NCBI GenBank assembly: GCA_007751475.1
Contig: CP036434.1
Span: forward strand, 6,391,524-6,455,523
Reading direction: 5' to 3'
Origin: Saltatorellus ferox
GTDB lineage: Bacteria; Planctomycetota; UBA1135; GCA-002686595
DNA length: 64,000 nucleotides
Shown: positions 34,833 through 42,114 of the stretch, piece by piece
Position numbering within the stretch: the first letter of the stretch is position 1
Layout: every line of letters starts with the position of its first letter
The notes under the pieces: generated by a model
What the model saw: only the letters and a program-made list of their open reading frames with translations
What the model was told of the DNA's origin: nothing
Database searches by the model: none
Made by a program: the position numbers and the translations under genes

Positions 34833-36068
34833 TCAGAAGAGAACGCGGGAACGCAGCGTCCCGGGCAGCTTGCGCAGATCCTCGCCGAGTTGCAGCCCCG
34901 CTTCGCGCTCGACGGCCACGTCGGTCACCACGTAACCGACGTCGTCGAGCGTCCGCAGGTACTGCGCATCGATGTTCGCCGCGCTGCTGCCGATCGTTTC
35001 GTTGATCGCCTTCAGCATGCCCGGCCGATTCTCGTGCACGTGCAGAAGCCGGGTGTCGCTGGAGAGCCTCGGTAGCGTCACCTCGGGGAAATCCACGGCC
35101 GACAGCGTCGAGCCGTCGTCGCTGTAGCGCAGGAGCTTCTCGGCGACCTCACGGCCGATTCCGTTTTGAGCCTCCTCGGTGCTGCCTCCGACGTGCGGCG
35201 TCAAGAGCGCGTTATCGAGCCCGACGAGCGGCGATTCGAAGCGCGCGCCGTTGCCCTCGGGCTCCACCGGAAACACGTCGACGGCGGCGCCGGCGATACG
35301 GCCGCTCACGAGCGCCTCGCGCAGGGCTTCGAGGTCGACGACGTTCCCGCGCGACGCGTTGATCAAGACGGCCCCGTCGCGCATGCGCGCGATCTCGGCG
35401 GCGCCCATCATCCCCTCGGTCTCGCGCGTCGCGGGCACGTGGAGGGTGACGACGTCCGCTCTCTCCAGGAGTTCGTTCAAGCCAGTGCTCGCCTCGACGT
35501 TGCCAAGGCTGAGCTTGGACTCGATGTCATGGTAGAGCACGCGCATCCCGAGCATCTCGGCGAGCACGCCGACCTGCGTGCCGATGTGCCCGTACCCGAC
35601 GATGCCGATGGTCTTACCGCGCGCCTCGTGACTGCCGGTCGCCGACTTGATCCAGTCACCGCGGTGACACGCCATGTGCTTCTCGGGGATGCGGCGCAGG
35701 AGCAGGATCGCCTCGGCGATGACGAGCTCGGCGACGCTGCGCGTGTTCGAGTACGGCGCGTTGAAAACCGGGACGCCGCGCCTGCGCGCGAAGGCCGTAT
35801 CGACCTGGTTCGTGCCGATGCAAAAGCAACCGATGGCGACGAGCTTCCGGGCGGCCTTGAGGACCTCGGCGTCGAGGTGCGTGCGCGAGCGAATGCCGAT
35901 GATGTGAGCCTCCCGGGCGGCCTCGATCAGCTCACCGCCCGTGAGGGCGCCGGAGCGAACATCGATGCGCTCGTAGCCAGCGTCGCGGAAGGCGTCGACA
36001 GCGGAAGGTGCGATGCCCTCCAACAGGAGGACCGAGATCTCGGAGCGCGGGAAGGACGTCTTCAACAT
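34833..36068 (-). CDS. serA: D-3-phosphoglycerate dehydrogenase with ACT domain
   Basis: First enzyme of serine biosynthesis, oxidising 3-phosphoglycerate with NAD. At 411 residues it matches the E. coli-type SerA length. The NAD-binding motif is GIVGYGHIGTQVG, with the substrate-binding SRTHL early and the catalytic His in LTPHVGGSTEEAQ; ASRGNVVDLEAL supplies the arginine region. A C-terminal ACT domain (LLHVHENRPGMLKAINETI) binds serine for feedback inhibition in this class. It diverges from the lys leader region, with about 200 bases between the starts that should hold both promoters. Confidence 0.94.
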   Translation of the reverse strand: MLKTSFPRSEISVLLLEGIAPSAVDAFRDAGYERIDVRSGALTGGELIEAAREAHIIGIRSRTHLDAEVLKAARKLVAIGCFCIGTNQVDTAFARRRGVPVFNAPYSNTRSVAELVIAEAILLLRRIPEKHMACHRGDWIKSATGSHEARGKTIGIVGYGHIGTQVGVLAEMLGMRVLYHDIESKLSLGNVEASTGLNELLERADVVTLHVPATRETEGMMGAAEIARMRDGAVLINASRGNVVDLEALREALVSGRIAGAAVDVFPVEPEGNGARFESPLVGLDNALLTPHVGGSTEEAQNGIGREVAEKLLRYSDDGSTLSAVDFPEVTLPRLSSDTRLLHVHENRPGMLKAINETIGSSAANIDAQYLRTLDDVGYVVTDVAVEREAGLQLGEDLRKLPGTLRSRVLF

Positions 36069-36265
36069 GGGGGGACAGGATGCGGTCGAGCGGGTGGGTT
36101 GTCGCGAAGGATGTTTCAGATCAATGCGTCCCGATGGAGAGCACCGGCGCGTATGCGTGAGATTCAGTTTATCGGAATCTGATGCGGAAGTTCGCGGACG
36201 GGGCTTGCCGAGGGTCGTGTCGCTACCTAGCTTCTCGACCAGAGCGAGCCCGCTCGCACGCGACC

Positions 36266-36367
36266 ATGCAGCACATCCACGCCCAGACGACCCAAAGCCT
36301 TGCCTTCAAATCGAAGGGTAAAGCGAAAGCCGGCACCAGATCCGGTCGGGAACTACGTCTGCGCTGA
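36266..36367 (+). CDS. Lys/Arg-rich leader peptide of the lysW operon attenuator
   Basis: A 33-codon frame from ATG 36266 to TGA 36365-36367. Its second half holds Lys codons at 36308, 36314, 36320 and 36326 and Arg codons at 36338 (AGA), 36347, 36356 and 36362: eight Lys/Arg codons in the last 19, some of them rare in this GC-rich DNA (AAA, AGA). It lies directly upstream of a predicted antiterminator/terminator pair and then lysW. Classical amino-acid leader peptides look like this. The frame is open further upstream to 36182; no clear ribosome-binding site precedes 36266. Confidence 0.6.
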   Translation: MQHIHAQTTQSLAFKSKGKAKAGTRSGRELRLR

Positions 36368-36441
36368 TCGCCGCGCCTCCACTCGCCAAGACGTCCACCC
36401 GCCGGATCGCCCTACCCAGGGCATCCGGCGGGTTTCTTTTT
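36339..36441 (+). promoter_or_regulatory. Predicted transcription attenuator (antiterminator/terminator switch)
   Basis: Bases 36339-36350 (GATCCGGTCGGG, inside the leader's Arg codons) can pair with 36398-36408 (CCCGCCGGATC), 11 bp with one bulged U at 36346. The same 36398-36413 arm otherwise pairs with 36418-36432 to form the terminator. A ribosome stalled at the Lys codons 36308-36326 would leave 36339-36350 free, form the antiterminator and let transcription reach lysW; a moving ribosome would cover it and allow termination. All pairings are seen in the sequence; the mechanism is inferred. Confidence 0.58.
36398..36441 (+). terminator. Intrinsic terminator in the lysW leader
   Basis: A 15-bp stem (36398-36413 with 36418-36432, one bulged C at 36408, loop ACCC) is followed by TTTCTTTTT. 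It points toward lysW, whose start is 55 bases downstream, and no complete upstream gene on this strand needs it except the leader peptide. That placement is the main argument for attenuation. Confidence 0.88.
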
Positions 36442-36496
36442 GTCCCGGCGGCCGCACGCGCTGCCGCTCCCCCACGACCCTTGACCGATCGACCCC

Positions 36497-36682
36497 ATGA
36501 CTTCCATCAGCAAACCTGCCGCACTCTGCCCCGTCTGCGAGGCCTCCATCGACGCTCCAGCGGACTCCATCACCGGCGAGATCCTCGCCTGCGCCGACTG
36601 CGGGGCCGAGCTGGAGATCACCTCACTCGCACCGCTCACCCTCGAAGAAGCGCCGGACGTCGCGGAGGATTGGGGTGAGTAA
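36497..36682 (+). CDS. lysW: LysW amino-group carrier protein
   Basis: A 61-residue acidic carrier protein. Two zinc-binding pairs, CPVC and CADC, flank a short loop, and the C-terminus ends in EDWGE, whose terminal glutamate is the attachment point for the growing amino acid in LysW-type lysine and arginine pathways. It protects the alpha-amino group of aminoadipate or glutamate and is recognised by the next five enzymes. lysX starts within its last 8 bases. The position behind the attenuator makes it the first gene of the operon. Confidence 0.93.
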   Translation: MTSISKPAALCPVCEASIDAPADSITGEILACADCGAELEITSLAPLTLEEAPDVAEDWGE

Positions 36683-37553
36683 CCGAGCAGCACTGGCGGT
36701 CGTAACCTCGCGCCTGCGCGTCGAGGAGAAGCTCATCTTCGCGGCCCTGGAGGCGCGCGGCGCCGCCTTCGAACGCGTCGACGACGCGGCGCTTCAGCTG
36801 GAAGCCGGGCATGCGAGCGAGTCGCCCTGGCCCGTCGTCTGGAACCGAAGCCTCTCCTTCGGGCGTACGCTCTACGCGACGCAGATCCTCGAGCAGCAGG
36901 GCGCGCTCTGCGTGAACTCCGCCCACGTGGTGGGGACCTGTGGCGACAAGGCGGCGACCAGCCTCGCCTTCGCGGCGAGCGGCGTGCCGACGCCGCGGAC
37001 CCTGGTGGCGTTCACGGTCGAGTCGGCGCTGGAGGCCTGCGAGACGCTGGGCTACCCGTGCGTGCTCAAGCCCGTCGTCGGCTCGTGGGGACGTCTCGTG
37101 GCGCGGCTCGACTCAACCTCCGCCGCCGAGGCCGTTCTGGAGGATCGCGCGGTCCTCGGCTCCTGGCAGCACAGCGTGTTCTATCTCCAGGAATACGTCG
37201 AGAAGCCGGGGCGCGACGCGAGGGTGTTCGTCGTGGGCGACGAGTGCATCGCCGCGATCTGGCGGCACTCCGAGCACTGGATCACGAACACGGCGCGCGG
37301 CGGCCGGGTGGAAGCCGCGCGAACCGATGGCCCCCTCGGCGAGATGGCGGTGCGTGCGGCCCGGGCGGTCGGAGGCGGAATCCTCGCGGTGGACCTGATC
37401 GAGGCCGCGGACGGGCTCCAGGTGCTGGAGGTCAATCACTCCGGTGAGTTCCGCAACTCGATCGCGCCCACGGGCGTCGACATCCCGGGAGCGATGGCGG
37501 ACTGGGTCCTGGGGCGCGTTGCCGAAAGAGTGGCCCAGGAGGTATTCGCGTGA
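36675..37553 (+). CDS. lysX: LysX/ArgX ATP-grasp ligase (amino acid to LysW)
   Basis: RimK-type ATP-grasp enzyme of 292 residues that joins the alpha-amino group of aminoadipate (LysX) or glutamate (ArgX) to the LysW C-terminal glutamate. YPCVLKPVVGSWGR supplies the ATP lysine and glycine loop, and LQVLEVNHSGEFRNS the metal-binding Glu and Asn. GTG start at 36675 overlaps lysW by 8 bases. No homocitrate synthase or homoaconitase gene is nearby, so whether this copy serves lysine, arginine or both cannot be decided here. Confidence 0.88.
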   Translation: MSNRAALAVVTSRLRVEEKLIFAALEARGAAFERVDDAALQLEAGHASESPWPVVWNRSLSFGRTLYATQILEQQGALCVNSAHVVGTCGDKAATSLAFAASGVPTPRTLVAFTVESALEACETLGYPCVLKPVVGSWGRLVARLDSTSAAEAVLEDRAVLGSWQHSVFYLQEYVEKPGRDARVFVVGDECIAAIWRHSEHWITNTARGGRVEAARTDGPLGEMAVRAARAVGGGILAVDLIEAADGLQVLEVNHSGEFRNSIAPTGVDIPGAMADWVLGRVAERVAQEVFA

Positions 37554-38599
37554 CCCCATCGAGCACGCAGCGGGTCTCCATCGTCGGCGGGTCGGGCTAC
37601 GTCGGCGGCGAACTGCTCCGCTACCTCATCCCCCATCCGTCCGTCGAGGTGGTCCAGGTGACGTCCGAGTCGAACGCGGGGAAGCCGGTGCGGACGCTGC
37701 ACCCGCAGCTGCGCGGCTGGAGCGATCTGCGCTTCTCCGCGATGGCAGAACTGGAGCCGTGCGACCTTCTGATCCTCGCGCTTCCGCACGGGGAGGCGGC
37801 CAGCCGGATCGATGCCTTCAGCGCCCTCGCGCCCAGGATCATCGACTGCTCGGCGGACTTTCGTCTCGGGGATGCGTCAGTGTACGAGAGCACGTACGGC
37901 GCGCCGCACGCCGCTCCCGACTGGCTCGCGCGATTCCAGTACGGGCTGCCGGAGGCCCATCGTGGAGCGCTCACGGAAGCCGCGCACGTCAGCGGGGTCG
38001 GATGCAACGCGACGGCGTCGAACCTGGCGCTCCTGCCGCTCGCTCGGGCCGGCGTGCTCGATCCTGCGATGCCGGCGATCGTCGACCTGAAGGTCGGCTC
38101 GTCGGAGGCAGGGCGCCGCGCGACAGCGGGATCGCACCACCCCGAGCGCTCTGGCGTCGCCCGCAGCTTCGCCCCGACCGGACACCGGCACGTCGCCGAG
38201 GTCCGCCAGGTCACCGGGATCCGGAACGTGGACCTGTCGGTGACGAGCGTCGAGATGGTGCGCGGCGTGCTGGCGACCGCGCACGTCTGGCTGAAGGAGC
38301 CCCTGACGGATCGCGCCCTCTGGTCGATCTACCGCGAGTCCTACGGCTCCGACCCGTTCGTACGCATCGTGCACGACCGCGGAGGAGCCTACCGCCACCC
38401 CGAGCCGCGGCTCGTCGCCGGCACGAATCACGGCGATGTGGGCTGGGAGCTGGCGGCCGACGGGCGCCGGCTCGTGGCGCTCGCTGCCATCGATAACCTC
38501 GGCAAGGGCGCGGCGGGAACCGCCGTCCAGTGCCTCAACCTCATGGCGGGCTTCGACGAAGCAGCCGGCCTCCGATCCATCAGCCTTCACCCCGCCTGA
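37550..38599 (+). CDS. lysY: LysW-aminoadipyl/glutamyl-phosphate reductase (ArgC family)
   Basis: NADPH-dependent reductase of 349 residues that turns the carrier-bound acyl phosphate into a semialdehyde. VSIVGGSGYVGGELLRYL is the nucleotide-binding start; the catalytic Cys is in GVGCNATASNLALLPL, followed by GSSEAGRRAT as in ArgC. ATSKLVAGT-type histidine region near the end reads AGTNHGDVGWEL. GTG start overlaps lysX by 4 bases (GTGA), so translation is coupled. Confidence 0.89.
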   Translation: MTPSSTQRVSIVGGSGYVGGELLRYLIPHPSVEVVQVTSESNAGKPVRTLHPQLRGWSDLRFSAMAELEPCDLLILALPHGEAASRIDAFSALAPRIIDCSADFRLGDASVYESTYGAPHAAPDWLARFQYGLPEAHRGALTEAAHVSGVGCNATASNLALLPLARAGVLDPAMPAIVDLKVGSSEAGRRATAGSHHPERSGVARSFAPTGHRHVAEVRQVTGIRNVDLSVTSVEMVRGVLATAHVWLKEPLTDRALWSIYRESYGSDPFVRIVHDRGGAYRHPEPRLVAGTNHGDVGWELAADGRRLVALAAIDNLGKGAAGTAVQCLNLMAGFDEAAGLRSISLHPA

Positions 38600-38610
38600 A
38601 CGCCCACACC

Positions 38611-39474
38611 ATGAACTCCTTCACCCACGAGCGACTCCTCGTCGTCAAGCTCGGCGGCGCCGCCGACGTCCGCCACACGAGCGCTCTCCGCGACTGTGCC
38701 GCGGCCGTCGCGCAGGGCGCGCAGCTTCTGATCGTCCACGGCGGCTCCGCCGAGACGAGCCAGCTCGGCCACGACGTCGGGCACCCGCCCCGGATGCTGA
38801 CGTCCCCCGGCGGCCACGAGAGTCGCTACACCGATCGGCGAACCCTGGATCTCTTCACCATGGCGAGCGCGCTCGTCAACCGGCGCCTCGTCGGTGAACT
38901 CCAGGCCCAGGGCGTGTCCGCTTTCGGCCTCTCAGGGCTCGATGGCGCGCTGATGCGAGGCGAGCGCAAGCCCGCCCTTCGCAGCGTCGAGAACGGCCGT
39001 GTCCGCGTCGTTCGGGACGACTGGAGCGGTCGGATCACGTCGGTGAACGAAGCCCTGGTCCACCAGCTGCTCGGTCTCGGTCTCCTGCCGGTCATCGCGC
39101 CGCTCGCCATGACCGCCGAGGGGATGCCGCTGAACGTGGACGGCGACCGCGCGGCCGCGGCGATCGCGTCCGCGCTGGGCGCCGACGCGCTCGTGCTCCT
39201 CACCGGAGCGAACGGCCTCTACCGGAACTTCCCGGATCCGGACTCGCGCATCAGGGAGGCCTTGATCGAGACGTACGACGAGCTCCAGGGCGTCGCGCAA
39301 GGACGAATGAAGCGCAAGGTGCTGGCCGCGAAGGACGCGATCGAAGGCGGCGTGCCGCGCGTCGTGATCGGCGCGTCGGCCGCCCAGCATCCGCTGTTCG
39401 ACGCACTGGCAGGAGCCGGAACGACGCTGCGGGCCGGGTCTTTCACGGGGCCGCTCGTGGAGGTGGTCCGATGA
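38611..39474 (+). CDS. lysZ: LysW-bound aminoadipate/glutamate kinase (ArgB family)
   Basis: Amino acid kinase of 287 residues that phosphorylates the side-chain carboxyl of the carrier-bound amino acid. VVKLGGAADV and LLIVHGGSAE are the phosphate and substrate loops; LNVDGDRAAAAIASAL and LVLLTGANGLYRN the nucleotide part; GRMKRKVLAAKDAIEGG the C-terminal lysine motif. The ATG at 38611 is preferred over an in-frame start at 38530 that lies inside lysY. Next gene overlaps its stop by 4 bases. Confidence 0.89.
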   Translation: MNSFTHERLLVVKLGGAADVRHTSALRDCAAAVAQGAQLLIVHGGSAETSQLGHDVGHPPRMLTSPGGHESRYTDRRTLDLFTMASALVNRRLVGELQAQGVSAFGLSGLDGALMRGERKPALRSVENGRVRVVRDDWSGRITSVNEALVHQLLGLGLLPVIAPLAMTAEGMPLNVDGDRAAAAIASALGADALVLLTGANGLYRNFPDPDSRIREALIETYDELQGVAQGRMKRKVLAAKDAIEGGVPRVVIGASAAQHPLFDALAGAGTTLRAGSFTGPLVEVVR

Positions 39475-40658
39475 GCGTCGCCCTGCCCATCGTGAACGCT
39501 CCGCGCTGGATCGCTTCCGAACTCGCCCACGGCGCGGGCTGCGTCCGTCCCGGGCCCATCGCCTTCGTCCGAGGAGAAGGGTCCCGGCTCTTCACCGAGA
39601 CCGGCGAGGCGTACCTCGACGCGAGCGCCAGCTACGGCGTCGCCTCCCTCGGTCACGCGCATCCCGAGATCACCGAGGCCGTCGCCCGCCAGGCGAGCCA
39701 GCTCGTGGCTCTCACGCCCTCCTTCGCCAATGACGTACGCGCCGCCTACCTGGACGAACTCCAGAACGTCTTGCCGGAGTCCCTGGACCGCGCGTTCCTG
39801 TGCAACTCCGGCACCGAGTCGATCGAGGCAGCGCTGAAGATCGCGCGCTGGTCGACGGGGCGCACCGGAGTGATCGCGGCGCTGCGGGGCTTCCACGGCC
39901 GCTCCATGGGCAGCCTCAGCGCGACGGCCGAGCCGAAGTACCGGGAGCCGTTCGCTCCGCTGGTGCCGGGCTTCCGGCACGTGCGCCACGGCGACGTCGA
40001 AGCGCTGGCCGAGGCGATCGGCCCGGAGACGGCCGCGGTCCTCCTGGAGGTCATCCAGGGAGAAGGCGGCGTGCGCCCCTCCCCCGACGGCTACCTCGAA
40101 CGCGTCCGCGAGCTTTGCGACGCGAACGGAGCGCTGCTGATCTTCGACGAGGTCCAGACCGGCTTCTGCCGCACGGGGTCGTTCTTCGCGTTCCAGGCGA
40201 GCGGCGTCGTGCCGGACCTCCTGGCCCTCGGCAAGGGCATCGCGGGCGGCGTCGCGATGGGCGCGACCGTTTTCGGTCCGAGGATCGGAGCGCTTTCCGC
40301 GGGCTCCCACGGCTCCACGTTCGGCGGCAACCCGCTGGCGTGCGCGGCGGCCCGCGCGACGCTTCGCGTGATGCAGCGTGATCGCCTCGACGAGCGCGCG
40401 GCCGAACTCGGCGCGATCGCGCGGGTGCGTCTCCAGCCCCTCGTCGACGCGGGAAAGGTTCGCGAAGTCCGCGGCCGAGGGCTGATGATCGGCATCGAAA
40501 CGCGCGGCCGCGTCGCGCCCGTTCGCCAGGAGCTGCTGAACCGCCGGATCCTCACGCTGGCCGCGGGACTCAACGTGCTACGGCTGCTGCCACCGCTCAC
40601 GATCCACGTGACGGAGTGGAACGAGGTCATCGATCAGATCACGGGGGTGCTGTCGTGA
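39471..40658 (+). CDS. lysJ: LysW-aminoadipate/glutamate semialdehyde aminotransferase
   Basis: Class III PLP aminotransferase of 395 residues that converts the carrier-bound semialdehyde to lysine or ornithine. CNSGTESIEAALKIAR is the phosphate-binding region, FHGRSMGSLSATA follows, LLIFDEVQTGFCRTG has the PLP-ring Asp, and LLALGKGIAGGVAMGA contains the Schiff-base lysine. Ends as expected for ArgD/LysJ. It overlaps both neighbours by 4 bases. Confidence 0.9.
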   Translation: MSVALPIVNAPRWIASELAHGAGCVRPGPIAFVRGEGSRLFTETGEAYLDASASYGVASLGHAHPEITEAVARQASQLVALTPSFANDVRAAYLDELQNVLPESLDRAFLCNSGTESIEAALKIARWSTGRTGVIAALRGFHGRSMGSLSATAEPKYREPFAPLVPGFRHVRHGDVEALAEAIGPETAAVLLEVIQGEGGVRPSPDGYLERVRELCDANGALLIFDEVQTGFCRTGSFFAFQASGVVPDLLALGKGIAGGVAMGATVFGPRIGALSAGSHGSTFGGNPLACAAARATLRVMQRDRLDERAAELGAIARVRLQPLVDAGKVREVRGRGLMIGIETRGRVAPVRQELLNRRILTLAAGLNVLRLLPPLTIHVTEWNEVIDQITGVLS

Positions 40659-41854
40659 GCCGCGCGTTCGACGACGAGGACCTGATCGGCCTCGCCCACG
40701 AGATCGTCTCGATCCCGAGCGTTTCGGGCTCGGAGGCGCGTGCTTCCCATCGGCTGGTTCAGCGCCTCGGTGCCCGGGGCTTCCAGGCGGAGGTCGACGA
40801 AGCCGGGAGCGCGGTCGGTGTGATCGGCGACGGTCCCGTCACCATCGCGCTCGTGGGGCACATCGACACCGTGCCCGGGCATCCGCCCGTGCGCATCGAG
40901 GACGGAGTCCTGTTCGGACGCGGCAGCGTCGACGCGAAAGGGCCGCTCGTGGCGCTCGCCGCCGGCGCCGCGCGGGCCGTGCAGCGCGGCGCGGCCGCGC
41001 GCTTCGTCGTCGTCGGCTGCGTCGAGGAAGAGGCGCCGTCTTCCAGGGGCGCGCGCCATCTGCTCGACGTCTGGCCCGAACGCTTCGGCGCCGCGCCGGA
41101 CGCCCTGATCATCGGAGAGCCGAGCGCCTGGGACGGCGTGACCCTTGGCTACAAGGGCTACCTGCGGACGAGCCTCACCCTGGAGACCCCGAGCGCCCAC
41201 GGAGCCCACGACGCACCGAGCGCGCCCGAGCTGGCCTCGGACGCGTGGCAGCGAATCCGAGCGGCCGCGAACGCGTTCGCGGGCCCGGACGCGACGCTGT
41301 TCGATTCCCTGATGCCGCGGTTGCTCGGCCTCTCGTCGAGCCACGACGGCCTCGTGGATCGCGCCACGCTGGAGCTCGCGCTGCGCCTTCCCGAGGAACT
41401 CGACCCGGAGGCCGCCACCGCATGGCTGCAGGAATTCGCGCCGAAGGCTTCGCTCCTCGTGCGCGGGCAAGCGAAAGCCTGGCGCGGCCCGCGCACGTCG
41501 ACCGTCGCCCGCGCCTTCGGCCGGGCGATCCTGAACCGGGGCGGCAAGCCGCGCTTCCAGGTGAAGACCGGCACGGCCGACCTGAACCTGCTAGCGCCCC
41601 CATGGGGCTGCCCTTCGCTGGCGTACGGCCCGGGCGACGCGGCGCTGGATCACACGCCGAACGAGCGCGTTCCGCTGGCGGAGCTGACGGCGGCGGCGGA
41701 GGTGCTGACGGACGCCCTTCTCACCCTCGGCGGCGTCCGGCCGCCCGAACCTACCTCTTCGACGCAGCTAGCGCCTGGGCAGCGATCGCCGAGGCGAGAG
41801 CCAGAAGAAGACCACGTCGGTTCATCGGTACAGGGTGCACATGGGACTCGATGA
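40655..41854 (+). CDS. lysK: LysW-lysine/ornithine hydrolase (M20 family)
   Basis: Zinc peptidase of 399 residues that releases the finished amino acid from LysW. Metal ligands are visible: His in LVGHIDTVPG, Asp in GRGSVDAKG, Glu pair in GCVEEEAPSS, Glu in IIGEPSAWD and His in ALDHTPNERV. GTG start overlaps lysJ by 4 bases. It is longer than usual LysK; the last 35 or so residues after TLGGVRPPE are low-complexity and look like readthrough into non-coding DNA, as if an original stop was lost. This completes the lysWXYZJK operon. Confidence 0.87.
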   Translation: MSRAFDDEDLIGLAHEIVSIPSVSGSEARASHRLVQRLGARGFQAEVDEAGSAVGVIGDGPVTIALVGHIDTVPGHPPVRIEDGVLFGRGSVDAKGPLVALAAGAARAVQRGAAARFVVVGCVEEEAPSSRGARHLLDVWPERFGAAPDALIIGEPSAWDGVTLGYKGYLRTSLTLETPSAHGAHDAPSAPELASDAWQRIRAAANAFAGPDATLFDSLMPRLLGLSSSHDGLVDRATLELALRLPEELDPEAATAWLQEFAPKASLLVRGQAKAWRGPRTSTVARAFGRAILNRGGKPRFQVKTGTADLNLLAPPWGCPSLAYGPGDAALDHTPNERVPLAELTAAAEVLTDALLTLGGVRPPEPTSSTQLAPGQRSPRREPEEDHVGSSVQGAHGTR

Positions 41855-42012
41855 AATGGGGATCAGAGGAACACGGCATCACCGGCAGGGGCTCACGACG
41901 CGGCCACACGGCCGAGCCAGCCGGTCGTGTCGACACGCTGAATCAACAGGGCGCGGCGCTGAGTCAACACGGCCGACGCGGCACGTACTGACTCCCCCAA
42001 CCCGCGATTGGA

Positions 42013-42046
42013 ACGCCCTCGCGAGGTCCGGGTCGATGAGGCGTTT
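42013..42046 (+). repeat. Dispersed 34-bp repeat, copy 1
   Basis: A 34-base sequence centred on GCGAGGTCCGGGTCGATG recurs at 44370-44403 with two mismatches, in the same orientation. Both copies lie in non-coding DNA on either side of the secreted protein gene ending at 42115. On the minus strand both read LIDPDLAxA or PIDPDLAxA. The rest of 41855-42114 shows no gene. Confidence 0.7.
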
Positions 42047-42114
42047 CTGCCGCCAATGGGTGAGCAGCGCGACGGATCCCCCCCCTACACCCACACACAA
42101 CCCGCCAGAGTCAG

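Noticed and set aside
36182..36265. Longer leader peptide starting upstream of 36266.
   Set aside because: Possible in frame, but the extra residues add Cys/Arg-rich sequence without a better ribosome-binding site; the regulatory part is the same.
41751..41825. Minus-strand 24-residue frame that looks like a signal peptide (MNRRGLLLALASAIAAQALA).
   Set aside because: It stops right after the hydrophobic part and lies wholly inside the end of lysK; no mature protein follows, so it is more likely chance or a remnant.
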